From Flavobacterium sp. 270 (lineage in GTDB: Bacteria; Bacteroidota; Bacteroidia; Flavobacteriales; Flavobacteriaceae), in contig NZ_SODM01000006.1 of the NCBI RefSeq assembly GCF_004368785.1, positions 1-64,000 of the forward strand: DNA of 64,000 nt, in the 5' to 3' direction. Shown piece by piece: positions 18,082 through 25,493 of the stretch (its first letter is position 1; each line of letters starts with the position of its first letter). A program made the position numbers and the translations under genes. The notes under the pieces were generated by a model that was given only the letters and a program-made list of their open reading frames with translations, was not told the DNA's origin and searched no databases.

Positions 18082-20205
18082 GTGAACAAGCTTTTATTAT
18101 CATTAACTTTTACCTTGTCATTCTTATTTGCTTATTCGCAGCAAAATGGAACTTCTTCAATTACGCCAAGTTTTACAGCAGAACAATTTCCGGTTTTTCC
18201 AAATTGCGAAAATCTGCAGGCAAAAGATTTAGAAAATTGTTTCTATAAAGAAGTTCAGGATTTTGTGTTTAATAATTTTCAAATCCCTCAAAACGTAAAG
18301 CAAAACAATTATAAAGGTGCTGTTAAGGTGCTTTTTGAAGTTGATGCTGAAGGACAATTTAAAGTTATTTACGTTAATGCAATAAATGATGAATTGTCTG
18401 AAGAAGCAAAACGCGTATTTGCAAAATTTGATAAAATAAAGCCGTCAACCTACAACGGAAAACCAACCTACTCAAAATATACAATCTCAATTGATATTCC
18501 GTTAAAAAGTGCCGACCAGCTTGCAGCTGAAGCTTTGGCACAAGCCGAAATTTTAAAACCAGAACAAAAACCAATGACAGAATTGGATAGTATTGTATAC
18601 AAGAAATACACCAATCCAGAATTTGAAAGTCATTTAAACATTCCTTTTTCACACAGTTATTATGCGCAATTTGATGGTGCAATGAATCAGGTTGGAAGTA
18701 ATAATCATACCGCTTCTAAACCTTATACTTATGCTGAGGTTTCAAAATATTATAACTTAAAAGCAGTAAATGAATCGTTGAAGAAAAAGACTTCAAGTTG
18801 GCTGGGAAGAAAGTGGTGGAACGAAAATATGGTTCAGATTCAAGGCGAAGATTATTGGTTTACCCTAAATCCGATTGTTGATTTGCAAATGGGTAAAGCC
18901 TCAGATATTGACGCATCTTACACTTACGTGAATACTAGAGCCCTGAATTTTAGAGGAGGTTTAGGAAAACAGATTAATTTTACGACTACATTTTATGAAA
19001 GTCAGGGAAGATTTGCGGGTTACTTTAATAATTATGCAGAATCTATAAAACCTTCTGGTGGAAATCCGGCTATTGTTCCAGGAATTGGAATCGCAAAAGG
19101 ATTTAAAACAGACGCCTATGATTTTCCTTTGGCAGATGCAAATATCACATTTTCTCCAAGTAAAATATTTGATTTGCAATTAGGTTACGGGAAAAATTTT
19201 ATTGGAGACGGTTATAGATCTTTATTAGAAGGAGACGGAGCAAGTCCGTATCCGTATTTTAAAATCAATACCACTTTTTGGAAATTAAAATATACAAATA
19301 CTTATATGTGGCTTAAGGATGTTCGTCCGGATGTTACAGCAGAGAAAACGTATGCCACAAAATTTATGGCAAATCATTATTTAAGCTGGAATGTTTCGAA
19401 TAAGTTGAACTTAGGTTTCTTTGAATCTGTAGTCTGGACAGATACTAATAATAGAGGATTTGATGTTAATTTTGTAAATCCAATTATTTTTTACCGTGCG
19501 GTAGAGTTTGGTTCTTCTTCTAAAAGCGGAAATGCACTTTTAGGGATTACAGGAAAATACAAATGGAACAATAGTATCAATTTGTATTCTCAGTTTTTAA
19601 TTGATGAATTTTCGGTATCTGATGTAAAAGCGGGCGATAAAAGCTGGAAAAATAAATTTGGTTTACAAGTTGGAGCAAAATACTTCAATGCTTTTAAAGT
19701 GAAAGATTTATTGGTACAGGTAGAATATAACCATGTAAGACCTTATGTGTATTCGCATAGTGAGATAATTACAAATTATGGGCACAACAATCAGAGTATG
19801 GGGCACCAGTGGGGAGGAAATTTTGAAGAATTAGTAGTGATTTCACGTTACCACGTAGGACGTCTTTTTGCCGATGCTAAATTTACAATTGGAACCAGAG
19901 GACTGGATTTTGATACGGCGCAAGACAGTTTTAATTATGGTGGAAATATTTATAAAGATTATGATGAAAAACGCCCTTATGATAAAGGTGTAAAAGTAGG
20001 TCAGGGAAATAAAACCAGTATTTTTATCGCAGATATTCAGGCTGGATACTTGATTAATCCGATGACAAATTTAAAATTCTTTGGAAGTTTTCTTTATAGA
20101 AACTTTGATCCGACACAAAATACAGCAACAACTTTTAAGCAAAGCACCACTTGGTTTACGATAGGACTTCGTTCAGATGTTTTTAATTGGTATTTTGATT
20201 ACTAG
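18082..20205 (+). CDS. remB: Gliding motility protein RemB (TonB_C-like domain plus outer-membrane barrel)
   Basis: 707 residues, GTG start 18 bases after deoC, signal peptide MNKLLLSLTFTLSFLFAYSQ. Residues about 55-145 resemble the C-terminal domain of TonB (KGAVKVLFEVDAEGQFK, then NGKPTYSKYTISIDIPL). A charged helical linker follows. From about residue 240 the chain is a beta-barrel of aromatic-ended strands (NITFSPSKIFDLQLGYGKNF, NKLNLGFFESVVW, TWFTIGLRSDVFNWYFDY) ending in Tyr. The position five genes after ruvA and four after sprA matches the remB locus I recall in F. johnsoniae, where it is linked to gliding. The biochemical role is unknown. A TonB_C domain fused to a barrel is unusual. 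Confidence 0.78.
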   Translation: MNKLLLSLTFTLSFLFAYSQQNGTSSITPSFTAEQFPVFPNCENLQAKDLENCFYKEVQDFVFNNFQIPQNVKQNNYKGAVKVLFEVDAEGQFKVIYVNAINDELSEEAKRVFAKFDKIKPSTYNGKPTYSKYTISIDIPLKSADQLAAEALAQAEILKPEQKPMTELDSIVYKKYTNPEFESHLNIPFSHSYYAQFDGAMNQVGSNNHTASKPYTYAEVSKYYNLKAVNESLKKKTSSWLGRKWWNENMVQIQGEDYWFTLNPIVDLQMGKASDIDASYTYVNTRALNFRGGLGKQINFTTTFYESQGRFAGYFNNYAESIKPSGGNPAIVPGIGIAKGFKTDAYDFPLADANITFSPSKIFDLQLGYGKNFIGDGYRSLLEGDGASPYPYFKINTTFWKLKYTNTYMWLKDVRPDVTAEKTYATKFMANHYLSWNVSNKLNLGFFESVVWTDTNNRGFDVNFVNPIIFYRAVEFGSSSKSGNALLGITGKYKWNNSINLYSQFLIDEFSVSDVKAGDKSWKNKFGLQVGAKYFNAFKVKDLLVQVEYNHVRPYVYSHSEIITNYGHNNQSMGHQWGGNFEELVVISRYHVGRLFADAKFTIGTRGLDFDTAQDSFNYGGNIYKDYDEKRPYDKGVKVGQGNKTSIFIADIQAGYLINPMTNLKFFGSFLYRNFDPTQNTATTFKQSTTWFTIGLRSDVFNWYFDY

Positions 20206-20318
20206 TTTTTAATAAGATTTTTCGAAATAATAGTGTTAAAGATGTGCAAGTTGTTGTTTTATCAAGGTTTATTGAAAAAAATCTAAATTTATAGTTCCAG
20301 ATTCTACAATCTAATTTG

Positions 20319-20326
20319 TACATTTG
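20319..20326 (+). promoter_or_regulatory. -7 box (TACATTTG) upstream of ctaB operon
   Basis: TAnnTTTG match 32 bases before the GTG start of ctaB, in the 153-base gap after remB. It is the likely promoter of the cytochrome oxidase operon. Confidence 0.7.
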
Positions 20327-20358
20327 CACCACTCAAAAAAAACATACAAACAACAAAC

Positions 20359-21264
20359 GTGTTGAACGCTGCAAAAAATACATTTTCACTAAAATCAATA
20401 TTTCTAGATTTCAAAGAGATTACTAAAGCTGGTTTAGCCATTAGCGTTTTGTTTTCTTCTATTGCAGGATATTTATTAGGTGTTAATGACGAACATCCTT
20501 TTCAATGGAGCGTTTTGCTGGTATTGTCAATTGGAGGATATTGCATGGTTGGAGCTTCAAATGCTTTTAATCAGGTAATAGAAAAAGATATCGATTCTTT
20601 AATGGATCGTACTAAAAACCGTCCAGTTCCTTCAGGACGTATGTCGCCAAAAATGGCTTTGTTTGTGGCTAGTCTGCTTACAATTATTGGTATTACATTA
20701 TTGTATACCATAAATGCAAAGTCGGCAATGTTTGCTGCGATTTCAATATTCTTATATACAAGTATTTATACGCCTTTAAAAACAGTAACCTCTTTATCTG
20801 TTTTTGTCGGTGCTTTTCCGGGCGCAATCCCATTTATGTTAGGTTGGGTTGCAGCGACAGGAGAATTTGGTATCGAGGCAGGAACATTATTTTTAATTCA
20901 GTTTTTCTGGCAGTTTCCCCACTTCTGGGCTATCGGATGGTTTTTGTATGAAGACTATGAGAAAGCTGGAATCTTTATGCTTCCTACAGGAAAAAAAGAT
21001 AAAGGAACTGCATTGCAGGTAATTTTATATACAATTTGGCTGATAATAGCATCTTTATTACCGGTTTTAGGATATACAGGGCAATTGTTTATTTCGCCAA
21101 TTGCAGCAATTTTGGTGTTCTTATTAGGATTATGGATGTTGTTTTATGCCGTGCGTTTGTATCAATTGCGAACTGCAAAAGCAGCAAGAACATTAATGTT
21201 GGTAAGCGTGTCTTATATTTCATTACTGCAGATTGTATTTATAATAGATAAATTTTTAAGATAG
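20359..21264 (+). CDS. ctaB: Protoheme IX farnesyltransferase (heme O synthase)
   Basis: 301 residues with about eight or nine membrane helices. The prenyl-diphosphate/Mg site is in N71QVIEKDIDSLMDRTKNRPVP (Asn71, Asp77, Asp83), and a second conserved stretch is YTPLKTVTSLSVFVGAFPGA. It adds a farnesyl chain to heme B, giving heme O, the first step to heme A for cytochrome oxidase. GTG start at 20359 chosen because the promoter box is 32 bases upstream and the N-terminus then reads MLNAAKNTFSLKSIF. First gene of a respiratory operon with subunit III and IV genes 7 bases downstream onwards. Confidence 0.95.
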   Translation: MLNAAKNTFSLKSIFLDFKEITKAGLAISVLFSSIAGYLLGVNDEHPFQWSVLLVLSIGGYCMVGASNAFNQVIEKDIDSLMDRTKNRPVPSGRMSPKMALFVASLLTIIGITLLYTINAKSAMFAAISIFLYTSIYTPLKTVTSLSVFVGAFPGAIPFMLGWVAATGEFGIEAGTLFLIQFFWQFPHFWAIGWFLYEDYEKAGIFMLPTGKKDKGTALQVILYTIWLIIASLLPVLGYTGQLFISPIAAILVFLLGLWMLFYAVRLYQLRTAKAARTLMLVSVSYISLLQIVFIIDKFLR

Positions 21265-21271
21265 TTATTTT

Positions 21272-21859
21272 ATGGAAATGACAATGACAAAAGGCGAGGA
21301 ACAAGTAAGAAAATCAAAATCGGCAAAACTGATTTTGTTATTCGCAATGGTGAGTATGACCATGATGTTTGCAGGTCTTACAAGTGCATTTGTAGTGAGT
21401 AAGTCAAGAGCCGACTGGTTGAAGAACTTTGAATTACCGACAGCATTTTACTTTAGTACGGTTGTGATTATTGGTTGCAGTGTTACTTTTTACCTGGCTA
21501 AAAAAGCAATTCAAAAAGACAATAGAAGTGCAGTTACGACTTTACTTCTGGCAACATTAGCTTTAGGAATTTTGTTTATAATCTTGCAGTTTCAAGGTTT
21601 TGGACAAATCGTAGATCAAGGATATTATTTTACAGGAGAAGGTAGTTCAATTACTACAACTTTTCTTTATGTAGTAACGGTTACACACTTGTTACACTTG
21701 GCCGGAGGGTTAATTTCACTTTTAATTATAATTTATAATCATTTTAAACAAAAATACAATTCGACTCAAACTCTTGGTATAGAACTAGGTGCGATGTATT
21801 GGCACTTTTTGGATTTATTGTGGTTATATTTATTTTTATTTTTATATTTCTTTAAATAA
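21272..21859 (+). CDS. Heme-copper oxidase subunit III (short form)
   Basis: 195 residues with five membrane segments (about 18-40, 55-75, 88-107, 128-150, 170-194). The family end motif is present: THLLHLAGGLISLLII followed by MYWHFLDLLWLYLFLFLYFF. Subunit III stabilises the aa3-type oxidase and helps proton uptake. This is the first of two subunit III genes in tandem; the second is longer. It lies 7 bases after ctaB. No subunit I or II gene is in the window. The assignment as a cytochrome c rather than quinol oxidase subunit is inferred from the Sco genes downstream. Confidence 0.9.
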   Translation: MEMTMTKGEEQVRKSKSAKLILLFAMVSMTMMFAGLTSAFVVSKSRADWLKNFELPTAFYFSTVVIIGCSVTFYLAKKAIQKDNRSAVTTLLLATLALGILFIILQFQGFGQIVDQGYYFTGEGSSITTTFLYVVTVTHLLHLAGGLISLLIIIYNHFKQKYNSTQTLGIELGAMYWHFLDLLWLYLFLFLYFFK

Positions 21860-21869
21860 GAAAAAAACG

Positions 21870-21877
21870 TAAATTTG
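21870..21877 (+). promoter_or_regulatory. Possible internal -7 box (TAAATTTG) in the oxidase operon
   Basis: TAnnTTTG match in the 42-base gap between the two subunit III genes, 24 bases before the second ATG. No clear -33 element. It could give extra transcription of the second half of the operon. Confidence 0.45.
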
Positions 21878-21901
21878 GGAACTTTTTAACGAATAACTTT
21901 T

Positions 21902-22885
21902 ATGGGAGCGACAGTTACTACTGCAAACAACGACGAAAAAACTTGGGGAGGCGGAGACATTCAGCCATTAGGAGCAAGTTATGGTAAAATGATGATGTGG
22001 TTTTTCATCGTATCAGATGCCTTAACATTCTCTGGATTCCTAGGTGCATATGGCTTTTCTAGATTTAAATTTATTGAAACATGGCCATTGGCTGATGAAG
22101 TGTTTACTCACTTCCCATTTATGCACGGTGTATCTGCTCCGATGTATTATGTGGCCTTAATGACTTTTATTTTGATTTTTTCATCTGTAACTATGGTATT
22201 AGCAGTTGATGCAGGACATCAATTGAAAAAAACAAAAGTTGCAATCTATATGTTCTTAACTATTATTGGAGGTTTAATTTTCGTTGGTTCTCAAGCTTGG
22301 GAGTGGAAAAACTTCATTAAAGGTGAATACGGTGCGATTGAAACAAAAGGAGGTAGTTTGTTACAGTTTGTTGATGCAAAAGGTAATAGAGTAGCACTAG
22401 AAGATTTTGCTGTAAAATTACCAGAACAAAGAGAAGCGCTTTCAAGAGCAAAAGCAAAATGGTTTATGGAAGATGCTGAAACACTTCCAACTTATTCAGT
22501 TGCTGAAATTCAGGCTGGCTTTAAAGCACATCCGGAATTGTTGATCAGAACTGAAAAACTTACTGCTGAAAAGAAAAAAACAATCTTAACGAGAGCAGAA
22601 TCTGAAACTCGTTTAAGTGATGCAAAATATGTAGTAGAAGGAGCAAACTTAACTAGAAACGAATACGGAAGTAAATTGTTTGCTGATTTCTTTTTCTTTA
22701 TTACAGGATTCCACGGATTCCACGTATTTTCGGGAGTTATCATTAATATCATTATCTTCTTTAATGTATTACTTGGAACTTATGAAAAACGAAGAAGTTA
22801 CGAAATGGTAGAGAAAGTTGGTTTATACTGGCACTTTGTCGATCTAGTTTGGGTATTTGTATTTACAGTTTTCTACTTAGTTTAA
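21902..22885 (+). CDS. Cytochrome c oxidase subunit III, long form with internal insert
   Basis: 327 residues, well above the ~200 of the short form just upstream. N-terminal helices (about 27-50, 75-100, 110-132) contain MMMWFFIVSDALTFSGFLGAYGFSR, and the C-terminal part has FHGFHVFSGVIINII and LYWHFVDLVWVFVFTVFYLV. Between them (about 140-260) lies a charged, helical, soluble insert rich in Lys and Glu (for example LSRAKAKWFMEDAE and TRAESETRLSDAKY). The insert splits the membrane core and is not needed for the basic subunit III fold. Tandem short and long subunit III genes are a pattern I recall in Flavobacteriia; the insert's job is unknown. Confidence 0.9.
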   Translation: MGATVTTANNDEKTWGGGDIQPLGASYGKMMMWFFIVSDALTFSGFLGAYGFSRFKFIETWPLADEVFTHFPFMHGVSAPMYYVALMTFILIFSSVTMVLAVDAGHQLKKTKVAIYMFLTIIGGLIFVGSQAWEWKNFIKGEYGAIETKGGSLLQFVDAKGNRVALEDFAVKLPEQREALSRAKAKWFMEDAETLPTYSVAEIQAGFKAHPELLIRTEKLTAEKKKTILTRAESETRLSDAKYVVEGANLTRNEYGSKLFADFFFFITGFHGFHVFSGVIINIIIFFNVLLGTYEKRRSYEMVEKVGLYWHFVDLVWVFVFTVFYLV

Positions 22886-22903
22886 TTTTAGATTTTAATT
22901 ATT

Positions 22904-23254
22904 ATGTCACACGAGCACGTATCAAATACAAAAAGAATCTGGTTTGTTTTCGCATTATTATCTGCAGTAACTACAGTAGAAGTTATTTTGGGTATTTTGA
23001 AACCTGGAGTTTTAGAGTTTAATCATTTTGTAGGTTTGAATTTATTGAACTGGATATTTTATATCTTAACAATATTCAAAGCATATTATATTGTATGGGC
23101 ATTTATGCACATGGAAGGTGAGAAAAGCAGCCTTAGATGGTCTGTTGTATCTCCAGTTATATTCTTAGTTTTATATTTATTGTTTATTCTACTAACAGAA
23201 GGACATTATATTTATGGGGTTTTTAAAGATTCTACTATTAAATGGAATTTTTAA
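22904..23254 (+). CDS. Cytochrome c oxidase subunit IV (bacterial COX4_pro type)
   Basis: 116 residues with three membrane helices (about 12-30, 42-65, 78-100). Typical small-subunit motif: KAYYIVWAFMHMEGEKSSLRW. It follows the long subunit III by 18 bases and is the last gene before a terminator. Small subunit IV proteins sit at the edge of the oxidase and are not catalytic. Confidence 0.88.
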   Translation: MSHEHVSNTKRIWFVFALLSAVTTVEVILGILKPGVLEFNHFVGLNLLNWIFYILTIFKAYYIVWAFMHMEGEKSSLRWSVVSPVIFLVLYLLFILLTEGHYIYGVFKDSTIKWNF

Positions 23255-23276
23255 CATCATATTAATTCGAAAAGAG

Positions 23277-23300
23277 GCTCCGTTTAACGGAGCTTTTTTT
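23277..23300 (+). terminator. Intrinsic terminator after subunit IV gene
   Basis: GCTCCG - TTTAA - CGGAGC stem-loop followed by a run of seven T. It separates the structural oxidase genes from the assembly-factor genes that follow. Confidence 0.88.
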
Positions 23301-23307
23301 ATTTTTG
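23300..23307 (+). promoter_or_regulatory. -7 box (TATTTTTG) of the Sco gene group
   Basis: TAnnTTTG match 25 bases before the next ATG. It begins exactly where the T run of the preceding terminator ends, so terminator and promoter are packed end to end. Confidence 0.6.
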
Positions 23308-23332
23308 TACTCGAATAACTTCTCTCATAATA

Positions 23333-23974
23333 ATGAAAAAAAATATAGTTCTCTTCTCGCTTTTTGTTCTTCCAATTGTAGCGTATTTATTTTTTGCTTC
23401 CGGAGTGAACAGTTTTACTAAACTCCCTACAATAACTCCTAAAATTGCCGATTTTGGAAATTGGAAAAGTTTAAACGGCAAAAAAGTTTCCCTTGATAAA
23501 AAGATAACTATTTTAGGTTTTTCCGGATCTAATCTTTTAGCAAATCGCGGTAATTATTTCAATTTAAATGAAAAAATCTACAAACGCTATAATGGTTTTG
23601 AAGATCTTCAGTTTGTGGTACTTTGTCCTTTAGGAACTGAAGAAGAAGCTCAGAAAGTTGTAGATGCACTTGCTCCTTTTACAAATGTTTCTGGATGGAA
23701 TTTTGTTTTTGCCTCGCCAGAAGAAATCAAAACCTTTTATAACCAGCTGCATTTAAAAGGAAAACTAAATGAAGACTTAGGAACTGCAAATGTTTATATT
23801 GTAGATAAAGAAAGAAATTTAAGAGGCAGAAAAGATAAAGACGAATACAAAGAAGGCTACGATACTTTTCATCCATCAGAATTGAGTAATGAGATGCTGG
23901 ACGATTTTAAAATTATCTTATACGAATATCGTGCTGCACTTAAAAAGAACCACAATGCTACAAAAGAACTTTAA
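23333..23974 (+). CDS. Membrane-anchored Sco-like thioredoxin-fold protein lacking the CxxxC
   Basis: 213 residues. One N-terminal membrane anchor (about 4-22) is followed by a thioredoxin-like domain. ITILGFSGSNLLANRG occupies the place where a Sco protein would carry its CxxxC copper site; the only cysteine is in VVLCPLGTEEEA. VYIVDKERNLRGRKD corresponds to the late-strand Sco pattern. It sits 11 bases before a true Sco gene. It may be a degenerate partner that shapes or docks the real copper chaperone, but it should not bind copper in the standard way. I do not recognise a named family with certainty. Confidence 0.7.
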   Translation: MKKNIVLFSLFVLPIVAYLFFASGVNSFTKLPTITPKIADFGNWKSLNGKKVSLDKKITILGFSGSNLLANRGNYFNLNEKIYKRYNGFEDLQFVVLCPLGTEEEAQKVVDALAPFTNVSGWNFVFASPEEIKTFYNQLHLKGKLNEDLGTANVYIVDKERNLRGRKDKDEYKEGYDTFHPSELSNEMLDDFKIILYEYRAALKKNHNATKEL

Positions 23975-23985
23975 ATTGTATTATA

Positions 23986-24675
23986 ATGTTTAAAAATAAA
24001 TCATATATCGGGATTTCGTTTATCATCTTAATTTTCGGAATTTATGCTGTGCCAAAAATTGTGGACAGAGTTAAAAACGGAGAAATAGTAAAAGGAAATC
24101 GTTTGGATAATGTTGGATTGAAATCAGATAAGTCTAGCACAAAATTGATTACTATAGGTAAAGCGCCAAAGTTTGAATTGACAAATCAGGACAATGCTAA
24201 AATATCGAATGCTTCTTATAAAGGTAAAGTATATGTTTTAGAATTTTTCTTCACGACATGTCCTTCAATCTGTCCAAAGATGAATTTGAGTATGTTGGAA
24301 ATTGAAAAGACTTTTTTCGGAAATCCTAATTTCGGAATTGTGTCTATAACGATTGATCCAGCGCACGATACGCCACAGGTTTTAAAAGACCATGCAAAAT
24401 TGCTTGGAGTAAAATCTTCTAATTGGAATTTTCTAACTGGTGACAGAGCTACAATTATGGATTTGTCTAATAAAGGATTTAATCTTTATGCAGGAGAAAA
24501 TGATAAAGTAAGCGGCGGTTTTGAGCATTCTGGTTTATTTGCTTTAATTGATAAAGATGGAAACATCAGATGTAGAAAAGATGAATTTGGAAACCCAAAC
24601 ATTTATTACGACGGATTAGATAAAAAAGGCGTTAGAGAAATTCAGGAAGATATTAAAATATTATTAGAAGAATAA
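23986..24675 (+). CDS. SCO1/SenC family copper chaperone
   Basis: 229 residues with one N-terminal membrane anchor (about 7-24). The periplasm-facing thioredoxin fold has C92-PSI-C96 in FFFTTCPSICPKMN and His181 in GGFEHSGLF, which together are the complete Sco copper site. SITIDPAHDTPQVLKDHA is the other family block. Sco proteins deliver copper to, or reduce, the CuA site of oxidase subunit II. Located between a cysteine-less paralogue and a DUF420 gene, two bases before the latter, in an apparent assembly-factor operon. Confidence 0.94.
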   Translation: MFKNKSYIGISFIILIFGIYAVPKIVDRVKNGEIVKGNRLDNVGLKSDKSSTKLITIGKAPKFELTNQDNAKISNASYKGKVYVLEFFFTTCPSICPKMNLSMLEIEKTFFGNPNFGIVSITIDPAHDTPQVLKDHAKLLGVKSSNWNFLTGDRATIMDLSNKGFNLYAGENDKVSGGFEHSGLFALIDKDGNIRCRKDEFGNPNIYYDGLDKKGVREIQEDIKILLEE

Positions 24676-24676
24676 A

Positions 24677-25219
24677 ATGGAAGACCATTCATTAGAAAAA
24701 AAATACAACAAATATATTGTTGCCGTTTCAATTATCGTTCCCGTTCTTGTTGGAATTTTATTTGGTGTTAAACTTAAAGATCTTGGTTTTCATGTAGAGC
24801 CTTTGTCGTTTCTGCCTCCAATTTATGCAACTACAAATGGTATAACTGCTATAGTACTAGTTTGGGCTGTTATTGCCATAAAAAATGGAAAGCGTAAACT
24901 TCACGAAAGATTAATGACTTTTGCTATTGCGTTATCAGTTGCTTTTCTGGTAATGTATATTGCGTATCATATGACCTCAGATTCTACTAAATTTGGTGGC
25001 GAAGGTGCAATACGTTATGTATATTTCATTATTTTAATAACTCATATTTTGTTGTCTATCGCAATTATTCCTTTAGTATTAATTAGTTACGTTAGAGCTC
25101 TTTCAGAGCGATTTGACAGACATAAAAAAATAGCTAAAATAACATTTCCGCTTTGGTTATACGTTGCGGTTACAGGTGTTATAGTTTATTTAATGATTTC
25201 TCCTTATTATGTATATTAA
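24677..25219 (+). CDS. DUF420 family membrane protein
   Basis: 180 residues with about five membrane helices (near 14-30, 45-63, 78-97, 113-135, 155-177). Family features are LSFLPPIYATTNGITAIVLVWAVI, AYHMTSDSTKFGGEG, YFIILITHILLSIAIIPLV and RFDRHKKIAKITFPLWLYVAVTGVIVY. Several histidines (H85, H97, H117, H134 and neighbours by eye) line the helices. The family is routinely found next to Sco and oxidase assembly genes and may act in heme or copper handling, which is not proven. Start ATG is one base after the Sco stop, so translational coupling is likely. Confidence 0.85.
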   Translation: MEDHSLEKKYNKYIVAVSIIVPVLVGILFGVKLKDLGFHVEPLSFLPPIYATTNGITAIVLVWAVIAIKNGKRKLHERLMTFAIALSVAFLVMYIAYHMTSDSTKFGGEGAIRYVYFIILITHILLSIAIIPLVLISYVRALSERFDRHKKIAKITFPLWLYVAVTGVIVYLMISPYYVY

Positions 25220-25230
25220 AAATAAAAATA

Positions 25231-25260
25231 AGTTTCAGACTTTGAGTTTCAAGTTTCAAA
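25231..25260. repeat. Short GTTTCA-iterated intergenic repeat
   Basis: Three copies of GTTTCA (25232, 25246, 25253) in 27 bases. The same words build the inverted repeats at 62752-62798 and 63624-63669. If this is intergenic repeat DNA, the ORF opened by the ATG at 25209 is not a real N-terminus, and the ATG at 25263 is. Confidence 0.55.
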
Positions 25261-25262
25261 AA

Positions 25263-25475
25263 ATGTTTTTTGGAATTTGTTTCTTTTTGATTGGAATTTC
25301 GACGAACGCTCAATGCGCCATGTGTCGCGCAGCTCTTTCGGGCGAGCAAAATGTAAAAAAAGCTGAGGCTGTAAATAACGGAATTGTTTATTTAATGGTA
25401 ATTCCGTATTTATTAGTTGCTATAATCGGTGTTCTGATTTATAGAATGTACACCAAAAAGAAAAAAGCAGTCTAA
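25263..25475 (+). CDS. Tiny membrane protein with CxxC after the signal peptide
   Basis: 70 residues from ATG 25263: signal peptide (FGICFFLIGISTNAQ), then CAMCRAALSGEQ, then one membrane helix (about 42-62) and a basic tail (YTKKKKAV). The CxxC would sit at the very start of the mature protein outside the inner membrane. The ATG at 25209 is in frame, but the stretch it adds is the GTTTCA repeat and would bury the signal peptide. It directly follows Sco and DUF420 genes, so a role in copper or heme transfer to the oxidase is suggested by position. I recognise no characterised family. Confidence 0.7.
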   Translation: MFFGICFFLIGISTNAQCAMCRAALSGEQNVKKAEAVNNGIVYLMVIPYLLVAIIGVLIYRMYTKKKKAV

Positions 25476-25493
25476 TATTTAGACTGCTTTTTT
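25461..25493. terminator. Bidirectional intrinsic terminator between convergent genes
   Basis: A perfect 15-bp inverted repeat (25461-25475 and 25479-25493; core GCAGTCTAA) with a 3-base loop, A-rich on one side and T-rich on the other. It overlaps the last codons of the CxxC protein and abuts the end of the minus-strand DUF4403 gene, so it can stop transcription from both sides. Confidence 0.85.
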
